From Hyphomicrobium sp. (GTDB lineage: Bacteria; Pseudomonadota; Alphaproteobacteria; Rhizobiales; Hyphomicrobiaceae): DNA of 64,000 bases. A program made the translations under genes and the position numbers. The number at the start of each line of letters is the position of its first letter. Position 1 is the stretch's first letter. The DNA is taken from NCBI GenBank assembly GCA_003987725.1, contig RXJH01000002.1, forward strand, positions 100,461 to 164,460, written 5' to 3'. The notes under the pieces were generated by a model, which was not told the origin of the DNA, did no database searches, and was given only the letters and a program-made list of their open reading frames with translations. Shown in pieces: positions 1 to 9,180 of this stretch.

Positions 1-771
1 CGAACCGCCACCAATCTTCCACTGATCGCCGTTCCAGGTCTTGAGCGAGGAGTCCTTGCCGACCGGCTTGCCGAGCGACAGGGTCTTCTCAGGATCGACC
101 AGGATGTCAGAATCCGGGCCCATCGAGTATGCGCGCCAGACCTTCTTACCGCTGTTGATGTCATAGGCGGTGACGTGGCAGCGAACGCCGAATTCAGCGC
201 CCGAGATACCGATGATCACCTTGTCCTTCGTGACAAGCGGAGCACCCGTGCCCGTCTCGCCCTTCTTCGGATCGCCGTCGATGACCTTCCACAGTTCCTT
301 ACCCGTCTTCGCGTCGAGAGCGACGAGAGCGGTGTCGGCCTGGTGGAGGAAGATCTTGCCTTCGGCGTACTGCACGCCACGGTTAACCGTGTCGCAGCAC
401 ATCACGGGGATGACCGAGGGGTCCTGCTTCGGGGTGTACTTCCAGATGATCTTCTGCTCGTCGGCGAGGTTCAGAGCGAACACGATGTTCGGGAACGCCG
501 AGTGGAGATACATCGTATCGCCGATCACCAGCGGGCCGCCTTCGTGACCACGAAGAACGCCCGTCGAGAACGTCCATGCCACTTTCAGCTGACCGACGTT
601 TTCAGTGTTGATCTGGTCCAGCGTCGAGTACCGGGTACCGGCATAATCGCCGGACTGCTGTGCCCAGTTATTCGGATCGCTCGACAACTTGGCAACGTCA
701 TCGTTCGCCCAGACGGGCGCCGAGAACGCGGCTGTTGCGAGCAAACCGTATGCGAATGCACTTTTGCGCAT
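1..771 (-). CDS. xoxF: PQQ-dependent methanol dehydrogenase, XoxF type (5' part only)
   Basis: Periplasmic quinoprotein oxidising methanol to formaldehyde and passing electrons to a cytochrome c. The 257 codons present run off the left edge of the window, so the C-terminal half is missing. ATG at 771 follows GGAGGAAG. Residues 1-23 are a signal peptide ending VWA, then NDD. The motif [13 protein letters not shown] (about 111-123) carries the adjacent-Cys disulfide, and W-motif propeller repeats follow ([11 protein letters not shown]). The short insert-free stretch after the CC motif and EFGVR match XoxF rather than MxaF, which carries an insertion there. The Asp that marks lanthanide dependence would lie past the window edge, so XoxF identity rests on the N-terminal half. 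Neighbouring mxaD and quinoprotein-relay genes agree. Confidence 0.93.
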   Translation of the reverse strand, partial: MRKSAFAYGLLATAAFSAPVWANDDVAKLSSDPNNWAQQSGDYAGTRYSTLDQINTENVGQLKVAWTFSTGVLRGHEGGPLVIGDTMYLHSAFPNIVFALNLADEQKIIWKYTPKQDPSVIPVMCCDTVNRGVQYAEGKIFLHQADTALVALDAKTGKELWKVIDGDPKKGETGTGAPLVTKDKVIIGISGAEFGVRCHVTAYDINSGKKVWRAYSMGPDSDILVDPEKTLSLGKPVGKDSSLKTWNGDQWKIGGGS

Positions 772-1218
772 CGCGCTTCCTCCATTTTGAGAAAAGTCTT
801 GCCACGCTTGCAAGTCGAACCCGAGAACTCCCGATATCTCCTTCTCCGATCTTGGGAATTGCGGGATTTTTTTCCCGTCTTTGCCCCATCGGAGGAGAAG
901 CTCTTCACGAAACCGTGTAGAAACCGATAGTCCTCGTGAACGGGGGGCATGTAGACACTTTTTTTTTAAGCCCGCAACACGAAGTGCGACACTCATTCGC
1001 CTGCGGCAAATTAGGACAACACAGCTGACCCAAAATATCCCTGTATTTACGGGGAAAATTTGCGCTGCACCAAAAATGCTGCGGCGCACGTCTAATTGTT
1101 TCCTGATGTTAAAAATTAGGCTTTGTGGCGAGGAATTCTCGTGCGTTCGTGAAAAGTTGCGAGCGAAAGTGCTATTTCCGCCCATACATATTTGGTGACC
1201 GACGTGAGCCCTACTCGC
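772..1218. other. Divergent intergenic region between xoxF and the metallo-hydrolase gene
   Basis: About 450 bases without a convincing coding frame. It must hold the xoxF promoter (minus strand) and that of the plus-strand hydrolase gene. A T-run lies at about 959-967. I could not pick out a convincing -35/-10 pair or a dyad for a regulator. ORFs here lack ribosome binding sites and recognisable motifs. Confidence 0.6.
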
Positions 1219-2187
1219 ATGCCGCAAATTCCTCCTTTCGAAGCAAAACCTTCCCGCAAGGACTTCCTTCGCGGCGCGACCCTTGCGGCGCTTCTGCCGC
1301 TTCTGCCTCGAATTTCCCATGCTGAGGCGGAAAGAATCGGCGTCATCGAGATCGCACCCGGTATCTTCGTGCACGTCGGTAAGTATGAATTGGTTAATAG
1401 CGAAAATCGCGGAGATATCTCTAACGCGATCTGCATCGTCGGGACCTCGGCTGCCGCCGTCATCGACACGAGCGGCTCCTACGCGGCCGGTAAGGATCTT
1501 CGTGAGACTATCGGCAAGATCACGGACAAACCCATTCGCTACGTGATCAACACGCACATGCATCCCGACCATGTGATGGGAAACGCCGCCTTCAAATCGC
1601 CGGGCATCGAGTTTGTCGGCCATCACAAGCTTCCAGCGGCGCTTTACGCGCGCAAGGAAAGCTATTTGGCGAACGCGCATGCGCGCGTGGGCGATGCAGC
1701 CTTCGCCGGCACTGAAATCATTCCGCCGACTTTGCTCGTCAATGACTCGCTCGACCTCGATCTGGGCGGCCGGACGTTGACACTCAAGGCACGTCCCACG
1801 GCGCACACCGACAACGACCTGACGATTTTCGATTCCGCGACGGGCACATTTTTTCTGGGCGACCTGCTCTTCTCCGATCACATTCCAACGCTCGACGGTT
1901 CGATCGTCGGCTGGCTCAATCTCATTCCGGAGCTGAAGCAGGAAACAGCCGAGCGCGCCGTGCCGGGACACGGACCGAAGACGATGGCTTGGCCCGACGC
2001 GATTGCGCCCGTGGAGCGCTATCTGAATGTGCTGGCCGGCGACGTTCGCAGGATGATCAAAGACGGGAAGACGATAGAGGAAGCTGTCGCCACAGCCGGA
2101 CAATCGGAACGCGGCAAGTGGGCTCTGTTCGACGAACATCACCCGCGCAACGTCACGGCGGCCTTCACCGAGCTGGAATGGGAATGA
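1219..2187 (+). CDS. Quinoprotein relay system metallo-beta-lactamase-fold hydrolase
   Basis: Secreted MBL-fold metallohydrolase of the kind found beside PQQ dehydrogenases (quinoprotein relay system zinc metallohydrolase 2, SoxH-related). The N-terminus has a Tat-like segment SRKDFLRG followed by a hydrophobic stretch and an Ala-rich cleavage site near SHAEAE. The zinc motif is [12 protein letters not shown], followed by a later AHTDND His and a PGHG loop, so the metal site looks complete. The start is uncertain: ATG at 1219 is chosen, but GTG at 1195 or TTG at 1192 in the same frame is possible and none has a good ribosome site. The substrate is unknown; genomic association suggests a role with PQQ or methanol dehydrogenase maturation. 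Confidence 0.85.
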   Translation: MPQIPPFEAKPSRKDFLRGATLAALLPLLPRISHAEAERIGVIEIAPGIFVHVGKYELVNSENRGDISNAICIVGTSAAAVIDTSGSYAAGKDLRETIGKITDKPIRYVINTHMHPDHVMGNAAFKSPGIEFVGHHKLPAALYARKESYLANAHARVGDAAFAGTEIIPPTLLVNDSLDLDLGGRTLTLKARPTAHTDNDLTIFDSATGTFFLGDLLFSDHIPTLDGSIVGWLNLIPELKQETAERAVPGHGPKTMAWPDAIAPVERYLNVLAGDVRRMIKDGKTIEEAVATAGQSERGKWALFDEHHPRNVTAAFTELEWE

Positions 2188-2206
2188 TTTCTATCGGACC
2201 GCAAAT

Positions 2207-2253
2207 AAAAAGCGCCCGGCGGCATATCGCTCCGTAGAGCCGCGCCAGGCGCT
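2207..2253 (-). terminator. Rho-independent terminator of the mxaD-side minus operon
   Basis: Left arm AGCGCCCGGCGGC (2211-2223) pairs with right arm GCCGCGCCAGGCGCT (2239-2253) with small bulges. Read on the minus strand, the hairpin is followed by a T-run (2207-2211 region). It sits 20 bases past the stop of the last minus-strand gene at 2273, between convergent genes. Confidence 0.7.
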
Positions 2254-2272
2254 GAACGTTAGGCACTGAAGA

Positions 2273-2647
2273 TTAAAAGCAGCGAAGCTCGCCCTCGACT
2301 TGCGCGCGTCTCAGGTTTTTCACCTTCTCCTGAAACTCCGGCGCGTGCGCCCAGGCGACGTTTTCACCGCCGCGCAAGCCGACGGACACGAGCGTCTCGG
2401 CCTCCTCATATTGGCTGTACGGCAAGATGTTCGCGATCTCGTCGATCGAGCACGAGCACTTCTCGAGCATTGCGCGATTCTGACCATTCACGGCCATGCA
2501 CGCATAAACATAGTCGGCGCGCGCTGTCGTCGGGTAGTCGTTCGGCGGCAGCTCCTGTGCCGCGACCCGTACGGCTGAGGCGGAAACCAGGACCGCTGCC
2601 GCTGCAAAAAGCCCGCTGCAAACGCGGACCGCGAAGCGCTTTGTCAT
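2273..2647 (-). CDS. Small secreted Cys-containing protein of the xox locus
   Basis: A 124-residue protein with a clear signal peptide (FAVRVCSGLFAAAAVLVSASA, cleaved near residues 28-30). The mature part has one early Cys (YACMAVNG), a CSCS pair and a C-terminal LRCF, so about four cysteines that could form disulfides or bind a cofactor. It overlaps the upstream gene by four bases (ATGA), hence translational coupling, and is the last gene before a terminator. I recognise it as the kind of conserved unknown that accompanies methanol dehydrogenase accessory genes, but I cannot name a family or function. The periplasmic location and the operon suggest a role in methanol dehydrogenase assembly or electron transfer. 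Confidence 0.8.
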   Translation of the reverse strand: MTKRFAVRVCSGLFAAAAVLVSASAVRVAAQELPPNDYPTTARADYVYACMAVNGQNRAMLEKCSCSIDEIANILPYSQYEEAETLVSVGLRGGENVAWAHAPEFQEKVKNLRRAQVEGELRCF

Positions 2648-3336
2648 TTCACGTCTCCTACACCCTCGAGGGTTGTCGTCTCTTCAAGCGTCGGCGAGTT
2701 CTTGTCCGTATTTATGTACTCCGATGTCATCTTCGCGAAGTAACCCGGAATTTTGTCCGACAACGCTATTGTAAACGTTGCGCCCTCGAAACCGTTCATC
2801 TTCGCGCGCGCGGGATCGTTGACATAGGGCGTCGCCGTCACCTTGTAGCCCTCGACCGGCTGACCTTTGTAGACGATCGTCGCCGGAGCCATCGTCGCGC
2901 CGTCGCCGAGATACCTGCTGAAGGTCCCCTTGAGATAGGCGCTGTCGCCACCAGCCAGCTCGCGGAAATGAGCGACCGCACCATCCAGGAAGACGATGAG
3001 CATCGGGTTGCCGTCCATGTCGGTGATCCGCTGCGGATCACGGGCCCTTTCCCCCGAATACATTTTGATCATCACGTTCTTCTTGCCGGGCGCGCCGTCG
3101 CTTTCGATCTTCACGACGATATCGTCGGTGAAACCCTCGCCGAGCGCCTTCGGATTGGAAGGCTTGCGCTCGAATTTGTAGACGAGGTCGGTTCCCGGGG
3201 CGATCGCGGCGATGTGCGGTCGATCGAAGAGCATCTCCGTGAGCTTCGGCGTCTCCGCGGCAGTGGCACCAATGGCACCCAGGCAAGTAGCCGCGAACGC
3301 CGCAATACCGGCCCTGCGGAAGGAAATTTTCGACAT
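2644..3336 (-). CDS. Secreted protein of unknown function in the xox/mxaD operon
   Basis: A 230-residue protein. ATG at 3336 is preferred over upstream in-frame starts because GGAGGATC precedes it and a signal peptide (SFRRAGIAAFAATCLGAIGATAAE) begins right there. The mature part is rich in beta-strand-like segments, for example DLVYKFERK, DIVVKIESDG and TFTIALSDKIPGYFAKM, with no cysteines and no catalytic motif I can see. It is followed with a 4-base overlap by the Cys-rich small protein. About 220 bases separate it from the beta-propeller gene upstream, which may hold an internal promoter. I do not recognise the family; a periplasmic role tied to methanol oxidation is inferred from position only. 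Confidence 0.8.
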   Translation of the reverse strand: MSKISFRRAGIAAFAATCLGAIGATAAETPKLTEMLFDRPHIAAIAPGTDLVYKFERKPSNPKALGEGFTDDIVVKIESDGAPGKKNVMIKMYSGERARDPQRITDMDGNPMLIVFLDGAVAHFRELAGGDSAYLKGTFSRYLGDGATMAPATIVYKGQPVEGYKVTATPYVNDPARAKMNGFEGATFTIALSDKIPGYFAKMTSEYINTDKNSPTLEETTTLEGVGDVK

Positions 3337-3559
3337 GTGGGGCGATCCTCCAGATCGTCTATGCGGAATTTTTTGTCCGGCTGTGTAGCGGGACCGGGAA
3401 GGCTTGACCAGATGACTTGCCAATTTCAGTCAATGACCGTGCCAATGGTCCCGTTTCCGGAATGCAAGATTGCCATAGGATGCCGGAAGATCGGAAAGTC
3501 TCAACTTACAAGGCAGTAACGCGAGACCCGGCGCGCTGCCCGGCCACCGGAGCCCGTCA

Positions 3560-4528
3560 TCACCGGATGAATTTACCGAATGCCCGGGGCCCGTTTCCGA
3601 CGGGGACCTTTCCGGTCACCTTGAGGCTTAGCGGATCGATCCGTAGCAGAACGTCGTCGCCCCAGCAGGCCACATAAACGTTCGTCTCCGCGGCATCCGC
3701 CTCGATCCCCTCGGGGTGATCGCAGGCATCGATCCGTTTGATGGGAGCGAGCGTCCCCTGATCGAATACGGTGATCGTCCCCCCGTATTGGTCGGTGACG
3801 AACCCCCTCCCCTGTGCCAGGGCGACCGCGTAGGGCCGCCGGCCTGTCGGCACCTTGCCGACCACCGTTCTTGCCGCGATGTCGATCACGGTGACGTCGT
3901 CGCTTTTGACGTTGGCAGTAAAGGCGCGCGCCCCGGCCTTATCTATGGTGATGCCGAAGGGGCGGCTGCCCGTCGCCACCGTTCCCAGACGCGTCTTCGA
4001 CGCGACATCGATAATGGAAATGGCGTCGCTGTCCCGGTCCGCTGACAGCAGCAGGCGGCCATCGGGCGTCACCGCGAGCCCTGACGGAGACAGCCCGACG
4101 GCAATCTCCCCCGCAACGGCGAACTTGACGGTGTCGACGACGATCAGCTTATGCGCATACCAATCGGCGACATAGACTTCCGTCAGTGCCGGATGCGCGG
4201 CGATACCGAGCGGTGCGCCGCCGAGAACCAGACGCCGCTTCACCGCGTGCGAAACGGCGTCGATCTCGATGAGTTCTTTGCTGTCCGGGGCCGTGACATA
4301 CGCCGTCGCCTTGTCGGCCGAGAGAGCGACCCCGGCGGGTTTGCCGCCGACGTCGGTACGGCCGGTTTCTTTCATCGCCTCAAGATCGACGAAAGAAACG
4401 CTGTCGGCTGGCTGATCCGTTACGATCGCCTCATGAGCAACGGCGGGCGCGATGGCGGGTATGCTCCCCGGCCCGAGCAGCGCGAGCAGGCAAACGCCCA
4501 GCCCGCGCCGGAAGCTCGTGACGCGCAG
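3560..4528 (-). CDS. Secreted YVTN-type beta-propeller protein, probable CTG start
   Basis: Repeats of about 42 residues of the type PxGIAxxPxxxxVYVADWxxxxxxVVDT run through the whole protein, giving a seven-bladed YVTN/YncE-like propeller, the class often linked to PQQ-dependent catabolism. The first in-frame ATG (4375) lies inside the first blade (SVSFVDLEAMKETG), so it cannot be the true start. Upstream the frame stays open through a signal peptide (FRRGLGVCLLALLGPG, ending near AVAHEA), but contains no ATG, GTG or TTG before it. A CTG at 4528 follows GAGAGGA at ideal spacing, eight bases after the mxaD stop. I therefore place the start at CTG; a sequencing error creating CTG from ATG is the alternative. 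Confidence 0.75.
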   Translation of the reverse strand: MRVTSFRRGLGVCLLALLGPGSIPAIAPAVAHEAIVTDQPADSVSFVDLEAMKETGRTDVGGKPAGVALSADKATAYVTAPDSKELIEIDAVSHAVKRRLVLGGAPLGIAAHPALTEVYVADWYAHKLIVVDTVKFAVAGEIAVGLSPSGLAVTPDGRLLLSADRDSDAISIIDVASKTRLGTVATGSRPFGITIDKAGARAFTANVKSDDVTVIDIAARTVVGKVPTGRRPYAVALAQGRGFVTDQYGGTITVFDQGTLAPIKRIDACDHPEGIEADAAETNVYVACWGDDVLLRIDPLSLKVTGKVPVGNGPRAFGKFIR

Positions 4529-4536
4529 GTGTCCTC

Positions 4537-5079
4537 TCAGCTTCCGCCCTCGATCTTCTTCTTCAACGCCGCGAGCGTCGAGGTGTAGAGGTCTGTGATC
4601 GCCTTATTGGCAACTTCGTCCGACAGCTCCGGCGGTGGATCGTTAAGCATGTAGCCGCGATAGAACGCGCCCTTCCATTCGACCGTCGACTTGTTGCCGT
4701 CCGCCGTTACCGTGAGGTGGGACGAGTAATCGTTGATCGGCAGAACCTTCACATCGACCTTGGTGATTTCGTACGACAAGGTGTGTTCCGCTGCGTCGTA
4801 CGTGTCGAGCTGCTCCTCGATCGTACCGCCGCTCTGGAGCGTGAGGGTGCGCGTTGCACCAACGTCGTTGCCGCCCTTGCCTACCGTCTTGGCGACGGCC
4901 GGGATCCAGCTCGCATCCTGGAAGTTGCCGATCACTGCCCAAACCTTGTCAGCCGGGGCGTTGATCTCGATGGACTGAACGACTTTCTGACGCGATGGGC
5001 CGTGCGCCCATGCCGGGGCGGTCGAAGACAGCGGCACCAGGCCGAAGATCGCTGCGGCGATCAACAAGCGTTTTAGCAT
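4537..5079 (-). CDS. mxaD: MxaD family methanol-oxidation protein (SRPBCC fold)
   Basis: A 180-residue secreted SRPBCC/START-like protein. The signal peptide ends near APAWAHG; the mature part begins with the family pattern VVQSIEINAPADKVWAVIGNF and continues with a W-I-P-A-V motif and a C-terminal helix (AITDLYTSTLAALKKKIEGG). MxaD proteins are encoded in mxa clusters, and loss of MxaD in Paracoccus/Methylobacterium slows electron transfer from methanol dehydrogenase to cytochrome cL. Here the gene heads a minus-strand operon with the propeller and two unknown secreted proteins, divergent from fhcB. The ATG at 5079 has AGGA within GGAGGAAAT upstream. Identification is by sequence pattern and context. 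Confidence 0.9.
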   Translation of the reverse strand: MLKRLLIAAAIFGLVPLSSTAPAWAHGPSRQKVVQSIEINAPADKVWAVIGNFQDASWIPAVAKTVGKGGNDVGATRTLTLQSGGTIEEQLDTYDAAEHTLSYEITKVDVKVLPINDYSSHLTVTADGNKSTVEWKGAFYRGYMLNDPPPELSDEVANKAITDLYTSTLAALKKKIEGGS

Positions 5080-5306
5080 ACATTTCCTCCGGAAATTCTA
5101 TTATGCGACGGGCGGGTCGGTGACCCGGGGATCGAGCGGGGGGACATTAGGCAGGTTTCATTATCAACGGAAAGACGGCAAAATGTGTCGCATTCGAAGT
5201 GATCGTTCGCAACGCTTGACCGGCTGGGTAACGTTGTTTTACCTGCGGCCGCGTGCTTTGGTCGAATCCCGCCGGTTGCGAGACCAGGGGCCATGAGGAG
5301 CAGGAT

Positions 5307-6593
5307 TTGGAACCTGAAAAGTCGAGTAACGGCGCCAACCACTATCAAAACGTCGCCTGTCCTTTTTGCGGCATTCTTTGCGACGATCTGGAAATCGGAC
5401 CGTCCGGTAGCGGACTGAAGGTTCTCAAGAACGGCTGCGTGAAATCGGTAGCCGGCTTCGAACGCCCGCTGGTTGAACCCAAACCGCAAGTCGACGGAAA
5501 AGACGTTTCGCTGGACGAGGCCATAGCAGAGGCCGCCCGTCTGATTAGAGAGAGCCGCCTGCCGGCCTTTGGCGGTCTTGGCACCGACGTCGATGGTGTT
5601 CGCGCGGTCATCGCCCTCGCCGAAAAAGGCGGCGGCGTCGTCGACCATGCACTGAGCGACGCTCAGTACCGCAACTTCAGAGTGCTGCAGTCCTCCGGTT
5701 GGGTGTTGACGACGCTCACCGAGGCGCGCAACCGCGCCGATCTATTCATCATCGCCGGAAGCGACGTTCACAAGTTGCATCCGCGCTTCTTCGAACGCAT
5801 CGTTTGCAACGAAGCCTCGATGTTCTCCGATAACCCGCCGAAGAGAACGGTCGTGTTCCTTGGCGAAGGTCTGGATCAGTCCGCTGTCACCGGAAAAGAG
5901 CGCATCGGCGAGATCGTGACGCTACCGGTGAAGAGCGAGCGGATCGCAGAAGTTCTCGACGCGATGCGCGCGCTGAACAAAGGCGCGACGATCCCCGGCG
6001 ACGACATCGGTGGTTTGCCGCGCGCGGCCGTCGACGATCTTCTCGCCCGTTGCAAGGCAGCGAGCTATGGCGTCGTCGTATGGGCTCCGCCGAGCCTCGG
6101 CTTCCCGAGCGCCGATCTGACCGTCCAGGCCATCTCCGAGTTCGTGAAAGACATCAACCTGACGTCGCGCTTCGCGGGCCTCGCCCTTGGCGGCAACGAG
6201 GGAGCCGTCTCCGCGGGCGCCGTTTGCGGCTGGCAGTCGGGCTTCCCGCTGCGCGTCTCCTTCGCCAGCGGCAAGCCGGACTACGATGCGGAACGCTACG
6301 CGATCAGCCGGTTGCTCTATGCGAAGGAAACCGATCTGCTGTTGTGGATCGCATCCTTCTCACCCGATCTGACGCCGCCGGATACCGATGTTCCGATGAT
6401 CCTGCTCGGTACGCCGTCGGTCAAACCGGCACGCACCCCAAAGGTCTACATCCCCGTCGGCACACCCGGCGTGGACCATGCCGGAGTGATGGTCCGTGTC
6501 GACAACGTCGTATCGCTGCCCCTGCGCAAGTTGCGGCAGTCGAACCTGCCGAGCGCCGCCAGCGTGCTCGAGAAAATTGAAGCTGCCCTCTAG
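5307..6593 (+). CDS. fhcB: Formyltransferase/hydrolase complex subunit B
   Basis: Subunit of the Fhc complex, which converts formyl-H4MPT to formate in methylotrophs; it is homologous to the B subunit of archaeal formylmethanofuran dehydrogenase. The N-terminus has the iron-sulfur-type motif CPFCGILCDD (residues 18-27) with a further Cys at KNGC. The rest resembles a molybdopterin-oxidoreductase-like scaffold. TTG at 5307 is chosen because GAGGAG lies six bases upstream and the conserved sequence starts soon after; the frame remains open further upstream without a better site. The next gene, fhcA, starts 20 bases downstream. Confidence 0.92.
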   Translation: MEPEKSSNGANHYQNVACPFCGILCDDLEIGPSGSGLKVLKNGCVKSVAGFERPLVEPKPQVDGKDVSLDEAIAEAARLIRESRLPAFGGLGTDVDGVRAVIALAEKGGGVVDHALSDAQYRNFRVLQSSGWVLTTLTEARNRADLFIIAGSDVHKLHPRFFERIVCNEASMFSDNPPKRTVVFLGEGLDQSAVTGKERIGEIVTLPVKSERIAEVLDAMRALNKGATIPGDDIGGLPRAAVDDLLARCKAASYGVVVWAPPSLGFPSADLTVQAISEFVKDINLTSRFAGLALGGNEGAVSAGAVCGWQSGFPLRVSFASGKPDYDAERYAISRLLYAKETDLLLWIASFSPDLTPPDTDVPMILLGTPSVKPARTPKVYIPVGTPGVDHAGVMVRVDNVVSLPLRKLRQSNLPSAASVLEKIEAAL

Positions 6594-6613
6594 CCCCCAT
6601 ATCGAGATCGATA

Positions 6614-8278
6614 ATGTTGATTAAGCTCACCGGCGGCAAAGTCTACGACCCCGCGAATGGCGTTGACGGCGAGGTTCGCGATATCTTCATCGAGAACGGC
6701 CGCATCGTCTCTCCCGAGCCGACCGCCAAGGTCGATCACGAGTACGCATTGCATGGCCGTGTCATCATGGCTGGCGGCATCGATCCGCACTCGCACATCG
6801 GCGGCGGCAAGATGACGATCGCCCGCATGATGCTCCCTGAGGATCACATCGGCAATGAAGTCGCGCGCACGGAATTAACTCGCGCCGGCGTCGGCCACGC
6901 CGTCCCCTCGACGATGACGACGGGCTACCGTTACGCCGAGATGGGCTACACCGCGGCGTTCGAACCCGCGATGCTGCCCGCGAACGCACGCCAGGCGCAC
7001 ATGGAGATGGCCGACACGTCGATCATCGACAAGGGCGCCTTCGTGATGCTCGGCTCCGACGACTTCTTCTTGCGTCAGCTCGCCGCCAAAGCCGATTTTT
7101 CGGCCATAAAGGACTATATCGCCTGGACGATGCACGCTGCGCAGGCGATCGCCGTGAAGGTGGTCAATCCCGGCGGCATCAGCGCCTTCAAGTTCAATCA
7201 GCGGAAGCTCGATCTCGACGAGAAGCACACCTATTACGGGGTGACGCCGCGCGATATCATCGTCAACTTGGCGCGCGGCCTGAACGAGTTGGGCGTGGTC
7301 CATCCTCTGCATGTTCATGGCTGTAACCTCGGCGTCCCCGGCGGCTACGAGACGACGCTTGCGACGATCAAGGGCGCAGAAGGCCTGCCGATCCACCTGA
7401 CGCACATCCAGTTCCACAGCTACGGCACCGAAGGCGACCGGAAGTTCTCCTCCGCCGCCGCGCAGATTGCCGAAGCGGTGAACGCCAACAAGAACGTCTC
7501 GTGCGACGTCGGCCAGGTCATGTTCGGACAGACCTGCACGGCATCGGGCGACTCGATGCGCCAGTTCGTCAACACACGCTCCGCTGATCCCAAGAAATGG
7601 GTCGTGATGGACATCGAGTGCGACGCAGGCTGCGGCGTCGTCCCGTTCAAGTATCGCGACAAGAGCTTCGTCAACGCACTGCAGTGGGCGATCGGCCTCG
7701 AGTTGTTCCTACTCGTCAACGATCCCTGGCGTCTCTTCCTGACGACCGACCATCCGAACGGTGGTCCATTCACATGGTACCCGCATCTCATCCGGCTCCT
7801 GATGGATAAGAATTTCCGCCGGGACATGATGCAGAAGATCAACCAGGACGCTCTGCAGTATTCGACGCTTGGCTCGCTCGACCGCGAATATTCGCTCTAC
7901 GAAATCGCGATCATGACGCGCGCCGGTCCGGCGAAGAGCCTCGGTCTTGTGGATCGCGGTCACCTGGGCGTCGGCGCCTGGGCGGACATCACCGTCTACG
8001 ACGACAACCCCGACCGCGAAGCCATGTTCACGACGCCCGAGCTGCTCTTCAAGAATGGCGAGCTGATCGTGCGCAACGGCAAGATCGTCAAGGTCGTCAA
8101 CGGCGGAACGCACGTTGCGCGGCCGAACTACGATCCTGGCATCGAGAGGTCTTTGAAGCGCTATTTCGAAGATTTTCACACGGTCCGCATGGATAACTTC
8201 CGTCTCTCAGACGACGAGATCATCAACGGCGGCCGCGGTTCGCTGATCATTCAACCGACCAGGGCGCGCGCAGCATGA
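6614..8278 (+). CDS. fhcA: Formyltransferase/hydrolase complex subunit A (formyl-methanofuran hydrolase)
   Basis: A 554-residue amidohydrolase-fold subunit that hydrolyses the formyl carrier intermediate to formate. The metal motif GGIDPHSHIGGGK is at about 56-68, and later His residues (HVHGCN, LTHIQFHSYG) match the zinc site of the FwdA/FhcA family. TTDHPNGGPF follows in the C-terminal half. The length is normal for the family. It ends in ATGA, shared with the start of fhcD, so the two are translationally coupled. It is the second gene of the fhcBADC operon. Confidence 0.95.
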   Translation: MLIKLTGGKVYDPANGVDGEVRDIFIENGRIVSPEPTAKVDHEYALHGRVIMAGGIDPHSHIGGGKMTIARMMLPEDHIGNEVARTELTRAGVGHAVPSTMTTGYRYAEMGYTAAFEPAMLPANARQAHMEMADTSIIDKGAFVMLGSDDFFLRQLAAKADFSAIKDYIAWTMHAAQAIAVKVVNPGGISAFKFNQRKLDLDEKHTYYGVTPRDIIVNLARGLNELGVVHPLHVHGCNLGVPGGYETTLATIKGAEGLPIHLTHIQFHSYGTEGDRKFSSAAAQIAEAVNANKNVSCDVGQVMFGQTCTASGDSMRQFVNTRSADPKKWVVMDIECDAGCGVVPFKYRDKSFVNALQWAIGLELFLLVNDPWRLFLTTDHPNGGPFTWYPHLIRLLMDKNFRRDMMQKINQDALQYSTLGSLDREYSLYEIAIMTRAGPAKSLGLVDRGHLGVGAWADITVYDDNPDREAMFTTPELLFKNGELIVRNGKIVKVVNGGTHVARPNYDPGIERSLKRYFEDFHTVRMDNFRLSDDEIINGGRGSLIIQPTRARAA

Positions 8279-9180
8279 GCAAGACGGTCAACGGCGTCGT
8301 CATCGACGATACCTTCGCCGAAGCTTTCGGCATGAGCGGAACCGGCATCATCATCACCGCCGATACGCTGAAGTGGGCGCGCATCGCTGCAACCGTCGCG
8401 ACGGGCTTCGGCACGTCCGTCATCGGCTGCGGCGCGGAATGCGGCATCGACAAGGAACTGTCGCCGGACGAAACACCGGATGGCCGCCCGGGCGTCCGCA
8501 TCCTGATCTTCGGATTTTCGCCCGACGCGCTCGTTCCGCAAATCCGCAACCGTATCGGCCAGTGCGTGCTGACGAGCCCCGGCTCCGCCTGCTACGCGGG
8601 CTTCAAGGCGGATAAGACGATCGGCCTCGGCAAAGGCCCGCGGTTGTTCGGCGACGGATATCAAACGGCGAAGAAACTCGGCGGCACCCGTTACTGGCGC
8701 GTGCCCGTCATGGACGGCGAGTTCGTGATCGAAGAGGAAACGGGCCTGACGACCGACGCCGTCGGTGGCGGCAACATGCTCATCCTCGGCACCGATCGTG
8801 CGGGTCTTCTCGAAACGGCTGAAGCCGCAGTCGATGCCATCGCCAAAGTCGATGACGTCATCACACCGTTCCCTGGCGGCATCGTACGCTCGGGCTCGAA
8901 GGTCGGCGCCAAGTACGCCGGCATGTTTGCTTCGACGAACGACGCCTTCTGCCCGACACTCCGCGGCACCGTCAAAAAGTCGGAGCTGGCGCCCGACACG
9001 CTCGCGGTCCTCGAAATCGTCATCGACGGCCTGACGTCGAAAGCAGTTGCCGACGCCATGCGCGCCGGTCTCAAAGCCGTCACCGACACCGGCGCCAAAC
9101 GCGGCGTCACGCGGATCACTGCCGGCAACTACGGCGGCAAGCTCGGACAGCATCACTATCATCTGAAGGATCTCATCTGA
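8275..9180 (+). CDS. fhcD: Formylmethanofuran--tetrahydromethanopterin formyltransferase
   Basis: A 301-residue Ftr/FhcD protein transferring the formyl group from formyl-H4MPT to the methanofuran-like cofactor bound by the complex. It begins VNGVVIDDTFAEAFGM, the hallmark N-terminus of Ftr, and has GFGTSVIGCGAECGID near residue 45, typical of the family. The overlap with fhcA (4 bases) and with fhcC (1 base) shows a tight operon. The length is typical and no residue looks out of place. Confidence 0.95.
   Translation: MSKTVNGVVIDDTFAEAFGMSGTGIIITADTLKWARIAATVATGFGTSVIGCGAECGIDKELSPDETPDGRPGVRILIFGFSPDALVPQIRNRIGQCVLTSPGSACYAGFKADKTIGLGKGPRLFGDGYQTAKKLGGTRYWRVPVMDGEFVIEEETGLTTDAVGGGNMLILGTDRAGLLETAEAAVDAIAKVDDVITPFPGGIVRSGSKVGAKYAGMFASTNDAFCPTLRGTVKKSELAPDTLAVLEIVIDGLTSKAVADAMRAGLKAVTDTGAKRGVTRITAGNYGGKLGQHHYHLKDLI

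Noticed and set aside
175-930. 251-codon plus-strand ORF at the left edge
   Set aside because: Antisense of xoxF, whose motifs are unmistakable.
2470-3519. 349-codon plus-strand ORF
   Set aside because: Antisense of the two secreted proteins of the xox operon, which carry signal peptides and ribosome sites.
5250-5285. T-loop-like GGTCGAATCCC suggesting a tRNA
   Set aside because: No acceptor stem, anticodon arm or CCA-side pairing can be formed around it.
5073-5648. 191-codon minus-strand ORF across the mxaD-fhcB gap
   Set aside because: It overlaps the start of fhcB on the other strand and shows no conserved features.
8251-9162. 303-codon minus-strand ORF
   Set aside because: Mirror of fhcD; Asp/Arg-rich shadow composition.
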